From positions 62,001 through 126,000 of the forward strand of contig JAFXAK010000024.1 in the NCBI GenBank assembly GCA_017517135.1: a DNA stretch of 64,000 bases, read 5' to 3'. Numbering within the stretch: position 1 is the stretch's first letter; every line of letters begins with the position of its first letter. The DNA comes from Clostridia bacterium. GTDB taxonomy: Bacteria > Bacillota > Clostridia > Oscillospirales > Acutalibacteraceae. The position numbers were made by a program, and so were the translations under genes. The notes below the pieces were generated by a model. That model saw only the letters and a program-made list of their open reading frames with translations. It did no database searches and was not told the DNA's origin. Shown piece by piece: positions 53,599-62,850 of this stretch.

Positions 53599-54900
53599 TT
53601 ACGGCTTCATTTTCTCGCCGATTATTTTTAATGTAATTTCGCGTACATCCGAAGACAGATAAAGCGAACCGCAGATAACAAGTCCGTCAAAATCCGTCAA
53701 TTGTGAAAATGCATATTTTACACCTTCGCAAGGATTGTCAACTGCATCACAAGGCACACCGTGCTGTTCAACAAGAGCAGAAAAATCCGAAGCCTTCATA
53801 GCTCTCGGGTTTGACGGGGTTACCGCAATCACCTTAGTGAAAAACGGGAGCAGATTTTTAAGAGCAACAGAACAATCCTTGTCTGCCATCATTCCCATAA
53901 CTGCAAGCAAGCGGCGGTTTTTACAGTATTTTTCAAGCACTCCTGCCAATGCGGCGGTTGAGCCTTCATTATGCGAGCCGTCAAGCAACACCAAAGGAGC
54001 TTTGCTTAAAACCTCTGTCCTTGCGGCAATTGATGCTTTTTCAATACCGTCCTTTATCTGCTGTATGCTTATCGCAAATCCGTTTTCAGATAAAATCTCA
54101 CTTGCCATTATGGCGAGTGCGGCATTCTGAAGCTGATGCTCACCGCAGAAGGGTATTTTTATTTTTTGCCCCTTATATTCAACAAGACTTCCGCTTATGT
54201 CTGCCGACAAAACAGAAAACATACGGGCTTCATCCGTAATATAAAGCGAAGCATTTTTATTACAAGCGGTTTCTTTTATAACAGACAAAGCCTGCGTTTG
54301 CTGTGAAGCACTTGTTACAACGCTGCAGCTGTCTTTAATAATACCGCACTTTTCATACGCTATCTCGCTGACACTTTCTCCGAGCACCTTTGTGTGGTCA
54401 AGAGAAATCGACACAAGAACAACACAAAGCGGAGAATTAATTATATTTGTAGCATCAAATCTGCCGCCAAGTCCCGTTTCAAGCACAACGATATCACAGC
54501 CGCTTTGTCTGTAATACAAAAACGCAGCCGCGGTTATTACCTCAAATTCGGTAGGATATATCCCCTGTGAATTGAGCTCATTTACCTTATCGCGCACAAT
54601 TTCCGTAACCTGAGCCAACTGTTCGGGAGCAATCATTTCTCCGTCAAGCTTTATTCTCTCTCTGAAGTCAACAACATACGGTGAGGTATAAAGCCCTGTG
54701 CGGTAGCCCGCTTGTGTCAGAACAGAGGCAATTTCCGTGCAGGTACTTCCCTTTCCGTTAGTACCTGCAATATGAACAAATTTCAGCTCATTCTGCGGAT
54801 TGCCGAGCTTTTCGCATAAAGCGGATATTCTTTCAAGTCCCGGATTTATACCGAACTGCTGTAATGAATGATAATATTCAACAGCTTCTTTTTCATTCAT
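53599..54900 (-). CDS. folC: Folylpolyglutamate synthase/dihydrofolate synthase
   Basis: FolC adds glutamates to folates. The 433-residue protein has the ATP-binding HIAGTNGKGSTCTEIAS, LVSISLDHTKVLGES, FCGEHQLQNAALA and the DGSHNEGSTAAL motif. ATG 54900 is chosen after AGGTG; the alternative TTG 54915 overlaps the valS stop. valS-folC order is common in Firmicutes. Confidence 0.94.
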   Translation of the reverse strand: MNEKEAVEYYHSLQQFGINPGLERISALCEKLGNPQNELKFVHIAGTNGKGSTCTEIASVLTQAGYRTGLYTSPYVVDFRERIKLDGEMIAPEQLAQVTEIVRDKVNELNSQGIYPTEFEVITAAAFLYYRQSGCDIVVLETGLGGRFDATNIINSPLCVVLVSISLDHTKVLGESVSEIAYEKCGIIKDSCSVVTSASQQTQALSVIKETACNKNASLYITDEARMFSVLSADISGSLVEYKGQKIKIPFCGEHQLQNAALAIMASEILSENGFAISIQQIKDGIEKASIAARTEVLSKAPLVLLDGSHNEGSTAALAGVLEKYCKNRRLLAVMGMMADKDCSVALKNLLPFFTKVIAVTPSNPRAMKASDFSALVEQHGVPCDAVDNPCEGVKYAFSQLTDFDGLVICGSLYLSSDVREITLKIIGEKMKP

Positions 54901-54911
54901 AAAAACACCTG

Positions 54912-57617
54912 TCAACCAAGCTTTGCAAGACTTTCTTTAAGAAGCTTTGCCTTTTCGTTAAGCTTTATCTGATTTGCCTTCTGCTCTTCAATAACCTGAG
55001 CAGGAGCCTTTGCAAGGAAGCCTTCATTTGAAAGCTTACCGTTTATCTGTGCTAATTTCTTTTCAACCTCTTCAAGCTCCTTATTGATACGCTTTCTTTC
55101 AGCTTCAAAATCAACAAGCTCTGCCATAGGAATATAGATGGTTGCAACATCAGTTACAACGCTTACACAGCCGTTAAGATCAAACACACTCTCATCTGCA
55201 GAAACTGCGAGTGAAGAAGCTGATGCAAGACGGACAAAATATTTTGTGCCGTCGCTGAAAAGCTCAGTTTCCTTTGTTACAACATTGAGATGCGCTTTCT
55301 TTGACGGAGGAACATTCATTTCCGCTCTGCGGTTTCTGACAGCTCTTACGGCAGTCATAATATGCTCCATCTTTTCTTCATCTGCTGTAAACACATATTT
55401 TTCATCAAATACGGGCCACTGTGAAATCATAACAGCTTCACCGCTGTGAGGCAATGTCTGCCAGATTTCCTCTGTGATAAAGGGCATAAAGGGATGAAGA
55501 AGCTTTAATGTGTTGCTCATTACATAAACAAGAACTGCTCTTGCTGTTTTCTTGAGCTCAATATCCTCCGAGGAAAGACGGATTTTGCATATTTCAATAT
55601 ACCAGTCGCAAAGAATATCCCATATAAACTCATAAAGCTTCTGAACTGCAACACCAAGCTCAAACTTTTCGAGATTATAAGTAACCTCTTTGACAAGAAT
55701 ATTGAACTTTGTGAGAATCCATTTATCTTCAAGAGCAAGCTTTTCGGGGATGTGGGGAACGGGCTCGTCCTCACCGAGATTCATAAGAACAAATCTTGCC
55801 GCATTCCATAATTTATTTGCAAAGTTTCTTGATGCTTCAACCTTTTCATCGGAGAAACGCATATCGTTTCCGGGAGAGTTACCCGTTGCAAGAGTAAATC
55901 TAAGAGCATCTGCACCGTATTTATCAATAATTTCAAGAGGATCAATACCGTTACCGAGAGATTTTGACATCTTTCTGCCCTGTGCATCACGGACAAGACC
56001 GTGAATAAGAACAGTATCAAAGGGAACCTGTCCTGTATATTCAAGAGCTGAGAAAATCATTCTGGAAACCCAGAAGCCGATGATATCGTAACCTGTAACG
56101 AGGGTGTTTGTGGGATAATAATGCTTCAGATCTTCTGTATTTTCGGGCCAGCCGAGTGTTGAGAAAGGCCATAATGCAGAAGAGAACCATGTGTCAAGAG
56201 TATCGGGATCCTGTGAAAGATGCTTGCCGCCGCACTTGGGACAAACATCAACATCTGTTTTGGAAACAACCGTTTCACCGCAATCCTCACAATACCATGC
56301 GGGAATTCTGTGTCCCCACCAAAGCTGACGGGAAATACACCAGTCACGGGTGCCGTTCATCCAGTTGAGATAAACCTTTGTAAATCTGTCGGGAACGAAT
56401 TTTGTTTCGCCCTTTTCAACTGCTTCAATAGCGGGCTTTGCAAGAGGAAGCATTCTTACAAACCACTGCTTTGAAATCATAGGCTCAATTGTGTTGTGAC
56501 AGCGATAGCAGGTGCCGACCTCGTGCTTACGGGGCTCTACCTCTTTAAGATATCCGCCTGCTTCAAGGTCTTCGAGTATAGCCTTTCTTGCCTGCATGGT
56601 TGTCATACCGGCATACTTACCGCAATCGAGAACCTCGGGTTCATTTTCTGCTGCTCTTCCGCTTGCAATCAGCTCGTCTGCAATTGCCTTATCGGCAGCA
56701 CCTGTAAGATGACCGTCATAGGTAAATGTACGGACAATGGGAAGTGAATTTCTCTGACCGACCTCAAAGTCGTTAGGATCGTGAGCGGGTGTGATTTTAA
56801 CAACACCTGTTCCCTTTGTCATATCAGCATGCTCATCGCATACAATCGGGATTTCTTTATTAAGCAAAGGTAAAATAACATGACAGCCGTGAAGATGCTT
56901 ATATCTTTCATCCTCTGCATTTATAGCAACTGCTGTGTCACCGAGCATTGTTTCGGGACGGGTTGTTGCAAGCTCAAGCTTTTCGCCTGTTTCCATAACA
57001 GTATAAAGAAGATGCCAGAAATGTCCGTCCTTTTCCTCGTATTCAACCTCAGCATCAGAAATTGATGTGTTACAGCAAGGGCACCAGTTTACCATACGGT
57101 TACCTCTGTATATGAGGTCTTTTTCGTAAAGACGGCAGAACACCTCGTTAACTGCTTTGTTGCAGCCTTCATCCAGAGTAAATCTTTCTCTGTCCCAGTC
57201 GCAGGAGGAACCGAGCTTTTTAAGCTGTTCAATAATTCTTCCGCCGTACTGCTTCTTCCAGTCCCAGGCTCTTTCAAGGAAGGCTTCTCTGCCTATATCC
57301 TCTTTGCTGATACCTTCTTTTCTCATTGCCTCAACAATCTTAGCCTCTGTTGCAATAGATGCATGGTCTGTGCCGGGAAGCCAGAGAGTGTCAAAGCCCG
57401 CCATTCTCTTGTAACGGATAAGAATATCCTGCAAGGTATTGTCAAGCGCATGTCCCATATGAAGCTGACCTGTGATATTGGGCGGAGGAATAACTATTGT
57501 ATATGTGGGCTTATCGGCTTCGCATTTTGCGTGAAAATACTTACCGTCAAGCCATGATTTATAAATTCTGTCCTCTACATTTTTAGGATCGTAGAGCTTT
57601 TCTAATTCTTTACTCAT
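54912..57617 (-). CDS. valS: Valine-tRNA ligase
   Basis: ValS charges tRNA-Val. The 901-residue class I synthetase has the HIGH-type motif as PPPNITGQLHMGHALDNTL, the editing-domain TTRPETMLGDTAVAIN, and the KMSKSLGNGIDPLEII signature, with the C-terminal coiled-coil typical of ValS. The upstream 75 bp are too short for a T-box leader. Start ATG 57617. Confidence 0.97.
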   Translation of the reverse strand: MSKELEKLYDPKNVEDRIYKSWLDGKYFHAKCEADKPTYTIVIPPPNITGQLHMGHALDNTLQDILIRYKRMAGFDTLWLPGTDHASIATEAKIVEAMRKEGISKEDIGREAFLERAWDWKKQYGGRIIEQLKKLGSSCDWDRERFTLDEGCNKAVNEVFCRLYEKDLIYRGNRMVNWCPCCNTSISDAEVEYEEKDGHFWHLLYTVMETGEKLELATTRPETMLGDTAVAINAEDERYKHLHGCHVILPLLNKEIPIVCDEHADMTKGTGVVKITPAHDPNDFEVGQRNSLPIVRTFTYDGHLTGAADKAIADELIASGRAAENEPEVLDCGKYAGMTTMQARKAILEDLEAGGYLKEVEPRKHEVGTCYRCHNTIEPMISKQWFVRMLPLAKPAIEAVEKGETKFVPDRFTKVYLNWMNGTRDWCISRQLWWGHRIPAWYCEDCGETVVSKTDVDVCPKCGGKHLSQDPDTLDTWFSSALWPFSTLGWPENTEDLKHYYPTNTLVTGYDIIGFWVSRMIFSALEYTGQVPFDTVLIHGLVRDAQGRKMSKSLGNGIDPLEIIDKYGADALRFTLATGNSPGNDMRFSDEKVEASRNFANKLWNAARFVLMNLGEDEPVPHIPEKLALEDKWILTKFNILVKEVTYNLEKFELGVAVQKLYEFIWDILCDWYIEICKIRLSSEDIELKKTARAVLVYVMSNTLKLLHPFMPFITEEIWQTLPHSGEAVMISQWPVFDEKYVFTADEEKMEHIMTAVRAVRNRRAEMNVPPSKKAHLNVVTKETELFSDGTKYFVRLASASSLAVSADESVFDLNGCVSVVTDVATIYIPMAELVDFEAERKRINKELEEVEKKLAQINGKLSNEGFLAKAPAQVIEEQKANQIKLNEKAKLLKESLAKLG

Positions 57618-57692
57618 AAACTATCCCTTTCTTTGCTTGAATATCGAAAAATTTACAGATTATTATATCACAATCAAACTGAATTGTAAATA

Positions 57693-59894
57693 TTAAGTAC
57701 ATAAAAAAGACTTCAAAGCAGAATATCGTTTATTCTGTCGGTTATTCTCAACCATTTTTGATATTTTTTCTTCATTTCCTACAAGCAAAAGCATTTTCTT
57801 TGCTCTTGTTACTGCAGTATATAAAAGATTTCTGTATAAAAGCATAGGCGGAACATCACACAAAGGCATAATAACAACAGGATATTCACTTCCCTGACTT
57901 TTATGTACGGTGACGGCATATGCCAAATCAAGCTCCGATAAATTATCGGCAGGATACTGTGCTACTCTGTCGTCAAATATTATTGTCATTACACCTGCGG
58001 CATAATTTATTTTTTTCAGAATGCCTATGTCACCGTTAAAAATTCCTTCGCCCACTTCGGCTCCTTTGTTCCAGGGAATATTATAGTTATTGCGCACCTG
58101 CATAACTTTATCCCCTTCCCGAAAAAGGCGACCGCCCGATGTTTTCAGCTCATTTTTTGTTCTGTCGGGTGGATTAAGAACCTCCTGCAGCTTTCGGTTG
58201 AGATTTACCGTACCACAGTCTCCTTTTCTTGAGGGACACAGAATCTGTATATCGTCAAGCGGTGAAAAACCGTATGCTTCAGGAAGGCGGTTTGCAACAA
58301 GCTGAGAAACAGTTGAAGCACATACAACAGGATTTTCTCTGTTCATAAAGAAAAAGTCATTATCTTTGATATTCAAGACAGGCATTTCTCCTGAAATAAT
58401 CCTGTGTGCATTCATAACTATGAGACTTTTCTGTGACTGACGGAAAATTTCTGTAAGACAAACCATCGGCAGCATATCTGATTGCATAAGATCGCTGAGC
58501 ACATTCCCCGGTCCCACGCTCGGAAGCTGATCGGAGTCACCGACCAGAATAATTCTGCAGCTCATAGGAACAGCATCAAGAAGTGAGGCAAAAAGCTGAG
58601 TATCAACCATTGACATTTCATCAATTATTATTGCTCCTGCTATCAGAGGATTCTGGGCATTGCGCCTGAAAACGGGCTTATCGCTATCATCCCATTCAAC
58701 CTCTAAAAGCCTGTGTATTGTTTTGGCTTCCCTGTCCGTTACCTCGCTCATCCGTTTTGCTGCTCTGCCCGTAGGTGCACACAGGAGAACATCCATCCGC
58801 TTTCTTTCAAAAAGCTCAATTATTCCCTTTACTGCTGTTGTTTTTCCCGTACCGGGGCCGCCCGTAAGAATAAGCAAACCTTTTTCTCCGGCTATCTTTA
58901 TTGCCTCTTTTTGTTTATCCGCATACTGAATATTGTTTTCATATTCAATATTTCTTATATCATCATCAACAGTTAAAATCGGCGTGGGAGAAAATTTTAC
59001 AGCCGTGCGTATTCTTGAACTTATGGATTTTTCTGCAACATATATTTCAGGCAGAAACAAAAATTCTTCCCCGTCTATTGTGTCACACACTATCTGTCTC
59101 ATAGAGCAAAGCTCGTCTATTGTGAGCTGTGTTTCCTCTTCGTTTATACCGAGTAAGCTTTCTGCGGGAGAAATAAGCTTTCTCCGCGGAATACAGGTAT
59201 GTCCGTTTCCGAGGTTGTGTTTAAGAATATATATAAGACCTGCACGGTTTCTGTAGCAATCCTTAGGGGTAAGCTTCATACTTTCGGCAAGAAGCTGTGC
59301 TCTTTCAAAAGAAAAACCGTTGACGGTCCCGCAGAGAATATACGGATTTTCTCTTATGACATTTATTGCGTTAACACCGAAATACTTGTAAATTGAGGTA
59401 CATTCCGACGGTGTTATTCCGTGATTTTCAAGCTCAATTATAACCTTTCGCATAGCATATTGATGATTGAATTCATTTGATATATCAATAGCCTTCTGTT
59501 TTGATATTCCGCTTATAACCGCAAGCTTTTCAGGCTCGCTTTCAATCACCTGAAAGCTTTTATCCCCGAAATGCTCAATTATTTTCATAGCAGTTTTAGG
59601 CCCCACGCCCTTTATCGCTCCCGAAGCCAGATAACGGTAAAGTTTGCCCGCAGTATCAGGCATTGAGCGTGAGCATGAAGCAATTTCAAACTGTCTGCCG
59701 AAAACATTGTGTGATTTCCATTTACCGTCCATTACAAGGTCTTCACCGACTGCAACCTCAGCCAATACCCCTACTGCGGTGATTATTTCTCCGTCGCAAT
59801 TGACCTCAAGCACGGTGAAGCCGTTTACAGTATTATGAAAAACTATATTTTCAACAGTTCCCTCTATTCTGTTTTGAGGTATATTTTCTGACAT
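57693..59894 (-). CDS. recD2: RecD2-like ATP-dependent DNA helicase
   Basis: RecD2 is a 5'-3' SF1B helicase without RecB/C partners, involved in DNA repair and replication-fork processing. The 733-residue protein has an N-terminal OB-fold and helix-hairpin-helix region (GAIKGVGPKTAMKIIEHFG), Walker A GGPGTGKTTAVKG, Walker B IIDEMSMVD, a RecA2 part with VGDSDQLPSVGPG and a C-terminal AVTVHKSQGSEYP and LLYTAVTRAK. ATG 59894 follows CGGAG; the longer frame to 59972 overlaps the MreB-like gene. Confidence 0.93.
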   Translation of the reverse strand: MSENIPQNRIEGTVENIVFHNTVNGFTVLEVNCDGEIITAVGVLAEVAVGEDLVMDGKWKSHNVFGRQFEIASCSRSMPDTAGKLYRYLASGAIKGVGPKTAMKIIEHFGDKSFQVIESEPEKLAVISGISKQKAIDISNEFNHQYAMRKVIIELENHGITPSECTSIYKYFGVNAINVIRENPYILCGTVNGFSFERAQLLAESMKLTPKDCYRNRAGLIYILKHNLGNGHTCIPRRKLISPAESLLGINEEETQLTIDELCSMRQIVCDTIDGEEFLFLPEIYVAEKSISSRIRTAVKFSPTPILTVDDDIRNIEYENNIQYADKQKEAIKIAGEKGLLILTGGPGTGKTTAVKGIIELFERKRMDVLLCAPTGRAAKRMSEVTDREAKTIHRLLEVEWDDSDKPVFRRNAQNPLIAGAIIIDEMSMVDTQLFASLLDAVPMSCRIILVGDSDQLPSVGPGNVLSDLMQSDMLPMVCLTEIFRQSQKSLIVMNAHRIISGEMPVLNIKDNDFFFMNRENPVVCASTVSQLVANRLPEAYGFSPLDDIQILCPSRKGDCGTVNLNRKLQEVLNPPDRTKNELKTSGGRLFREGDKVMQVRNNYNIPWNKGAEVGEGIFNGDIGILKKINYAAGVMTIIFDDRVAQYPADNLSELDLAYAVTVHKSQGSEYPVVIMPLCDVPPMLLYRNLLYTAVTRAKKMLLLVGNEEKISKMVENNRQNKRYSALKSFLCT

Positions 59895-59913
59895 ATTTTT
59901 CTCCGAATTGTAA

Positions 59914-60939
59914 TTATTCGTCTTCTTCCGAGTCATCCTCACGGGTTTTGAATATATATCCGTTATTTTCAAGATATGTTAAATCTTTAAGAAGTCTTCC
60001 CAAGCCCAGCACGGCACAGTTTTCGGGATGTTCGCCTTTGTATGTACGGATTCCTGTATTCCATTCAATAAATCGGTCAAGTCCGTAAAGATTTGCCGTA
60101 CCGCCCGTAAGAATGATGCCGTTTTCAAAAATATCCGAAATTAGCTCCGGCGGTGTTTTTTCAAAAACACTTTTTATACAGTTGAACACCTTGTCCACAT
60201 GCCCTTTAAGAATCCAGTAAACCTCGGTTGAGGTGATTTCAAAAAGCACGGGAAGTCCCGTTTCACAGCTTTTTCCGCCTGCAACAATTGCAACCTCTTC
60301 ATTTCTGAAAACCGCAGTACCTACCGTCCTTTTTATATGATCGGCTGTTTCATATCCTACCTCTATGTTATGCTCATGGAAAATGTAGTCCGATATTGTT
60401 TTAGTAAAATCATTTCCGCCGACCTTTTCTTTGCCTGAAACTGCAATATTTCCCATTGTTACAACAGCACAGTCAGAAGTTCCGCCGCCGATATCACACA
60501 CAAATGTACCTTCGGGCTGAGTAAGGCTTACACCTGCCCCGATGGCAGCAGCCAAAGCCTCATCAACAAAGCAGGCTCTTGCCGCACCTGCATCGATAAC
60601 CGCATCAAATATTGTTCTCTTTTCAAGCTCTGTTACCGTACTTGGCACACACATTAAAATATTAGGTCTGAAAAGCTTATTTGCACAAAGCTTATTGAGA
60701 TAAGTGCGAAGCATCATACAGGCAATATCGTAATTATTTACTATTCCGTCTTTTATAGGATTTACCGCGTACATTGACGCGGGAAGCTTTCCGAGCATCT
60801 TTTTTGCAGCATTTCCCATTGCAAGCGGCTTTCCCGAAAAGCTGTCACAAACAACAAGAGAAGGCTCACTCATAACAATACCTTTATCTTCAACGAAAAC
60901 CGTAAAGTTACTTGAACCGAAATCTATACCTATTTTCAT
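59914..60939 (-). CDS. MreB/Mbl-family actin-like protein
   Basis: The protein is an actin-like cell-shape or cytoskeleton protein. It has 341 residues from ATG 60939 and MKIGIDFGSSNFTVFV, the ADLGGGTSDCAV-type phosphate loop (as CDIGGGTSDCAVVTMG), the E-rich region VDEALAAAIGAG and ILTGGTANLYGLDRFIE. It ends in an acidic tail (EDDSEEDE). GTG 60948 has a better spaced AAGGTGG and may be the real start. mreC/mreD are not nearby, so it may be an mbl/mreBH-type paralogue. Confidence 0.88.
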   Translation of the reverse strand: MKIGIDFGSSNFTVFVEDKGIVMSEPSLVVCDSFSGKPLAMGNAAKKMLGKLPASMYAVNPIKDGIVNNYDIACMMLRTYLNKLCANKLFRPNILMCVPSTVTELEKRTIFDAVIDAGAARACFVDEALAAAIGAGVSLTQPEGTFVCDIGGGTSDCAVVTMGNIAVSGKEKVGGNDFTKTISDYIFHEHNIEVGYETADHIKRTVGTAVFRNEEVAIVAGGKSCETGLPVLFEITSTEVYWILKGHVDKVFNCIKSVFEKTPPELISDIFENGIILTGGTANLYGLDRFIEWNTGIRTYKGEHPENCAVLGLGRLLKDLTYLENNGYIFKTREDDSEEDE

Positions 60940-60988
60940 TCCGAGCACACCGCTCACCACCTTTTTAAGACATAATAACACAAAAAAC

Positions 60989-61018
60989 ATTCTATCACAA
61001 ATACATATACATTTTCAA
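60989..61018 (-). promoter_or_regulatory. Promoter of the MreB-like gene
   Basis: TTGAAA (61018-61013) and TAGAAT (60994-60989) are 18 bp apart on the minus strand. Confidence 0.5.
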
Positions 61019-61043
61019 GTGAATAACATTATTTTATTGGTAG

Positions 61044-61072
61044 TTTACATCTTTTTTAATTTATGCTAAAAT
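61044..61072 (+). promoter_or_regulatory. Promoter of the alpha/beta hydrolase gene
   Basis: TTTACA (61044-61049) and TAAAAT (61067-61072) are 17 bp apart, 27 bp before the start codon. Confidence 0.65.
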
Positions 61073-61099
61073 AAATAAAAAAAGCAAAGGAGCATCAAT

Positions 61100-62032
61100 A
61101 TGAGTTTTATGCATAATGAATATTCCCTCCCGTCTGAAACCGGTACGGCAGATATTTATATTCAGAGCCTTTCCCCCGAAAACACAAATGACATAATCGG
61201 AGTAATTCAGATTATTCACGGCATGGCAGAGCATTCCGACAGATACCTTGATGTTGCCGAATACCTTTGCACAAGAGGCTTTGCTGTTGTTCTGTATGAC
61301 CACGCAGGTCACGGAAAATCAATAAAAACAAACGATGACTTAGGCTTTTTCTGTGAAGAGAACGGATTTATAAAAATTGTTGAGGATGCCAATCAGGTAA
61401 CAAAGCTTGCAAAGGAAAAATTTCCCGATAAAAAACTGATATTATGGGGACATTCTATGGGCTCCTTTGTTACAAGAAGCTATATTTCAAAATACGCCGA
61501 GGATGTTGACGGTGCTGTTATCTGCGGAACGAGCGGTAAAAATCCCGCAGCAGACATAGGCATTATGCTTGCGAATGCCGTTGCAAAAATAAAAGGTGCC
61601 CGCTACCGTTCAAAGTTTATAGATTCTATGGCTTTCGGCACATACAACAAAAAATTTGACGGTAATACAGGCTTTGAATGGCTTTCAAAAAATGAAGAAA
61701 ACATAAAAAAATATGTGGCTGATGAAAAATGCGGTTACCTTTTCTCTGCGTCTGCCTTTGCGGATTTATTCTCACTTCTCAAAGAGGTTTCTTCGGATGA
61801 ATGCTTTGACAAAACACCGAAAAATCTGCCCCTGTACCTTATTGCAGGCGATATGGATCCCGTCGGTAATTACGGCAAGGGAGTAAAAGAGGTTTATGAA
61901 AGGTATAAAGCCACAGCTCACAATGTTCAGATAAAGCTTTATCCTTCATTACGCCACGAAATACATGATGAGCTTGAAAAAGAAGAAATTTATAAGGATA
62001 TTGCAGATTTTGCATTAAGTATCTGTAAATAA
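61100..62032 (+). CDS. Alpha/beta hydrolase, monoacylglycerol lipase/lysophospholipase-like
   Basis: The 310-residue serine hydrolase has the oxyanion-region IIHGMAEHSDRY, VLYDHAGHGKS, nucleophile elbow GHSMGSF, acidic residue in IAGDMDPVG and the terminal catalytic histidine in YPSLRHEIHDE, typical of the monoacylglycerol lipase group. It lacks a signal peptide. AAAGGAG lies 8 bp before ATG 61100. It is followed by tandem hairpins at 62040-62099. Confidence 0.9.
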   Translation: MSFMHNEYSLPSETGTADIYIQSLSPENTNDIIGVIQIIHGMAEHSDRYLDVAEYLCTRGFAVVLYDHAGHGKSIKTNDDLGFFCEENGFIKIVEDANQVTKLAKEKFPDKKLILWGHSMGSFVTRSYISKYAEDVDGAVICGTSGKNPAADIGIMLANAVAKIKGARYRSKFIDSMAFGTYNKKFDGNTGFEWLSKNEENIKKYVADEKCGYLFSASAFADLFSLLKEVSSDECFDKTPKNLPLYLIAGDMDPVGNYGKGVKEVYERYKATAHNVQIKLYPSLRHEIHDELEKEEIYKDIADFALSICK

Positions 62033-62065
62033 AAAAATACCGACAACTCAATAGCTGTCGGCGAA

Positions 62066-62099
62066 ATGGCTGTATCGCTCCGATACGGTCATTTTTTTT
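62066..62099 (+). terminator. Terminator after the alpha/beta hydrolase
   Basis: A 12-bp stem (ATGGCTGTATCG with CGATACGGTCAT, two G-U pairs) precedes eight T residues; another hairpin, CCGACA-type, lies at 62040-62061. Confidence 0.8.
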
Positions 62100-62100
62100 G

Positions 62101-62772
62101 TTAAAACTGTTCAATCAGCTTTTTAAGCTTTGAGGGATATCTTGTTGTGATATTATCGGGAGCCAAGCTTATTATCTTTTGCATTTCAAACCTGTTATTA
62201 ACAGTCCAGACGGATACAAGAAGGTTTTTTTCGTGAAACAGCTCAACCAATTTTTCTGAACATCCCCTTTTGTTGAGGTTTATTCCTATCGCACCCTGCT
62301 GCTCAACAAGGTCAGCAAGAGAATTGAGATATTCAATATTGTTTTTTCGTTTCCTGTCAACGCCAACATTCAGATAATAACTGACAGACGGTGTCTGTTG
62401 TTTTACTGCAGACACATCTTTTTGTTGAATACCCGTATAAAAAATACGCTCGGTCAACAAATATTTTTCCGCACAAGCAACAACTGCTTTAAGATTATCT
62501 GTTTTCTTGACATCAACATTAACCTTTATTTTTTCATATTTTGCAATACATCCGAATGCTTCATCAAGTGTAGCACATCCATCAACGGGAGCGTTATGTG
62601 AAAGCACGGCATTACCCTGAGAGTCAAAATTCAGATCAAATTCTACTATATCTGCACCCGATGTACAGCCGACCTTGAGCGAATCAATAGAATTATCCTT
62701 GCTTTTCTCACATCCTGTGTGAGCAGTAACCGTAAAATTCTCAGGTAATGCGATTGTGGATTTTCTTTTCAT
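62101..62772 (-). CDS. Glycerophosphodiester phosphodiesterase-like protein
   Basis: The 223-residue protein has the GDPD fold: VTAHTGCEKSKDNSIDSLKVG, ADIVEFDLNFDSQGNAVLSHNAP, VNVDVKK, and the closing VSVWTVNNRFEMQKII and NITTRYPSKL. The normal HRG-ENT motif reads HTG-DNS here, so the first catalytic motif is altered while the EFD and late motifs stay. Activity may differ. ATG 62772 follows AGAGG; the longer frame is rejected. Confidence 0.82.
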   Translation of the reverse strand: MKRKSTIALPENFTVTAHTGCEKSKDNSIDSLKVGCTSGADIVEFDLNFDSQGNAVLSHNAPVDGCATLDEAFGCIAKYEKIKVNVDVKKTDNLKAVVACAEKYLLTERIFYTGIQQKDVSAVKQQTPSVSYYLNVGVDRKRKNNIEYLNSLADLVEQQGAIGINLNKRGCSEKLVELFHEKNLLVSVWTVNNRFEMQKIISLAPDNITTRYPSKLKKLIEQF

Positions 62773-62793
62773 AATATCTGCCTCTTTAAAAAT

Positions 62794-62842
62794 CAGAGAC
62801 CGCATCAGACATATGTTTGTCATTTGTATAATGCAGTCTCTG
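62794..62842 (-). terminator. Terminator after the SH3b membrane protein gene
   Basis: CAGAGACTGCAT pairs with ATGCGGTCTCTG on the minus strand, followed by ATTTTT. Confidence 0.6.
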
Positions 62843-62850
62843 TTATTAAC

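Noticed and set aside
57618-57692. Possible T-box leader upstream of valS
   Set aside because: Only 75 bp separate valS from the next gene boundary, too short for a T-box, and no specifier or T-box sequence is seen.
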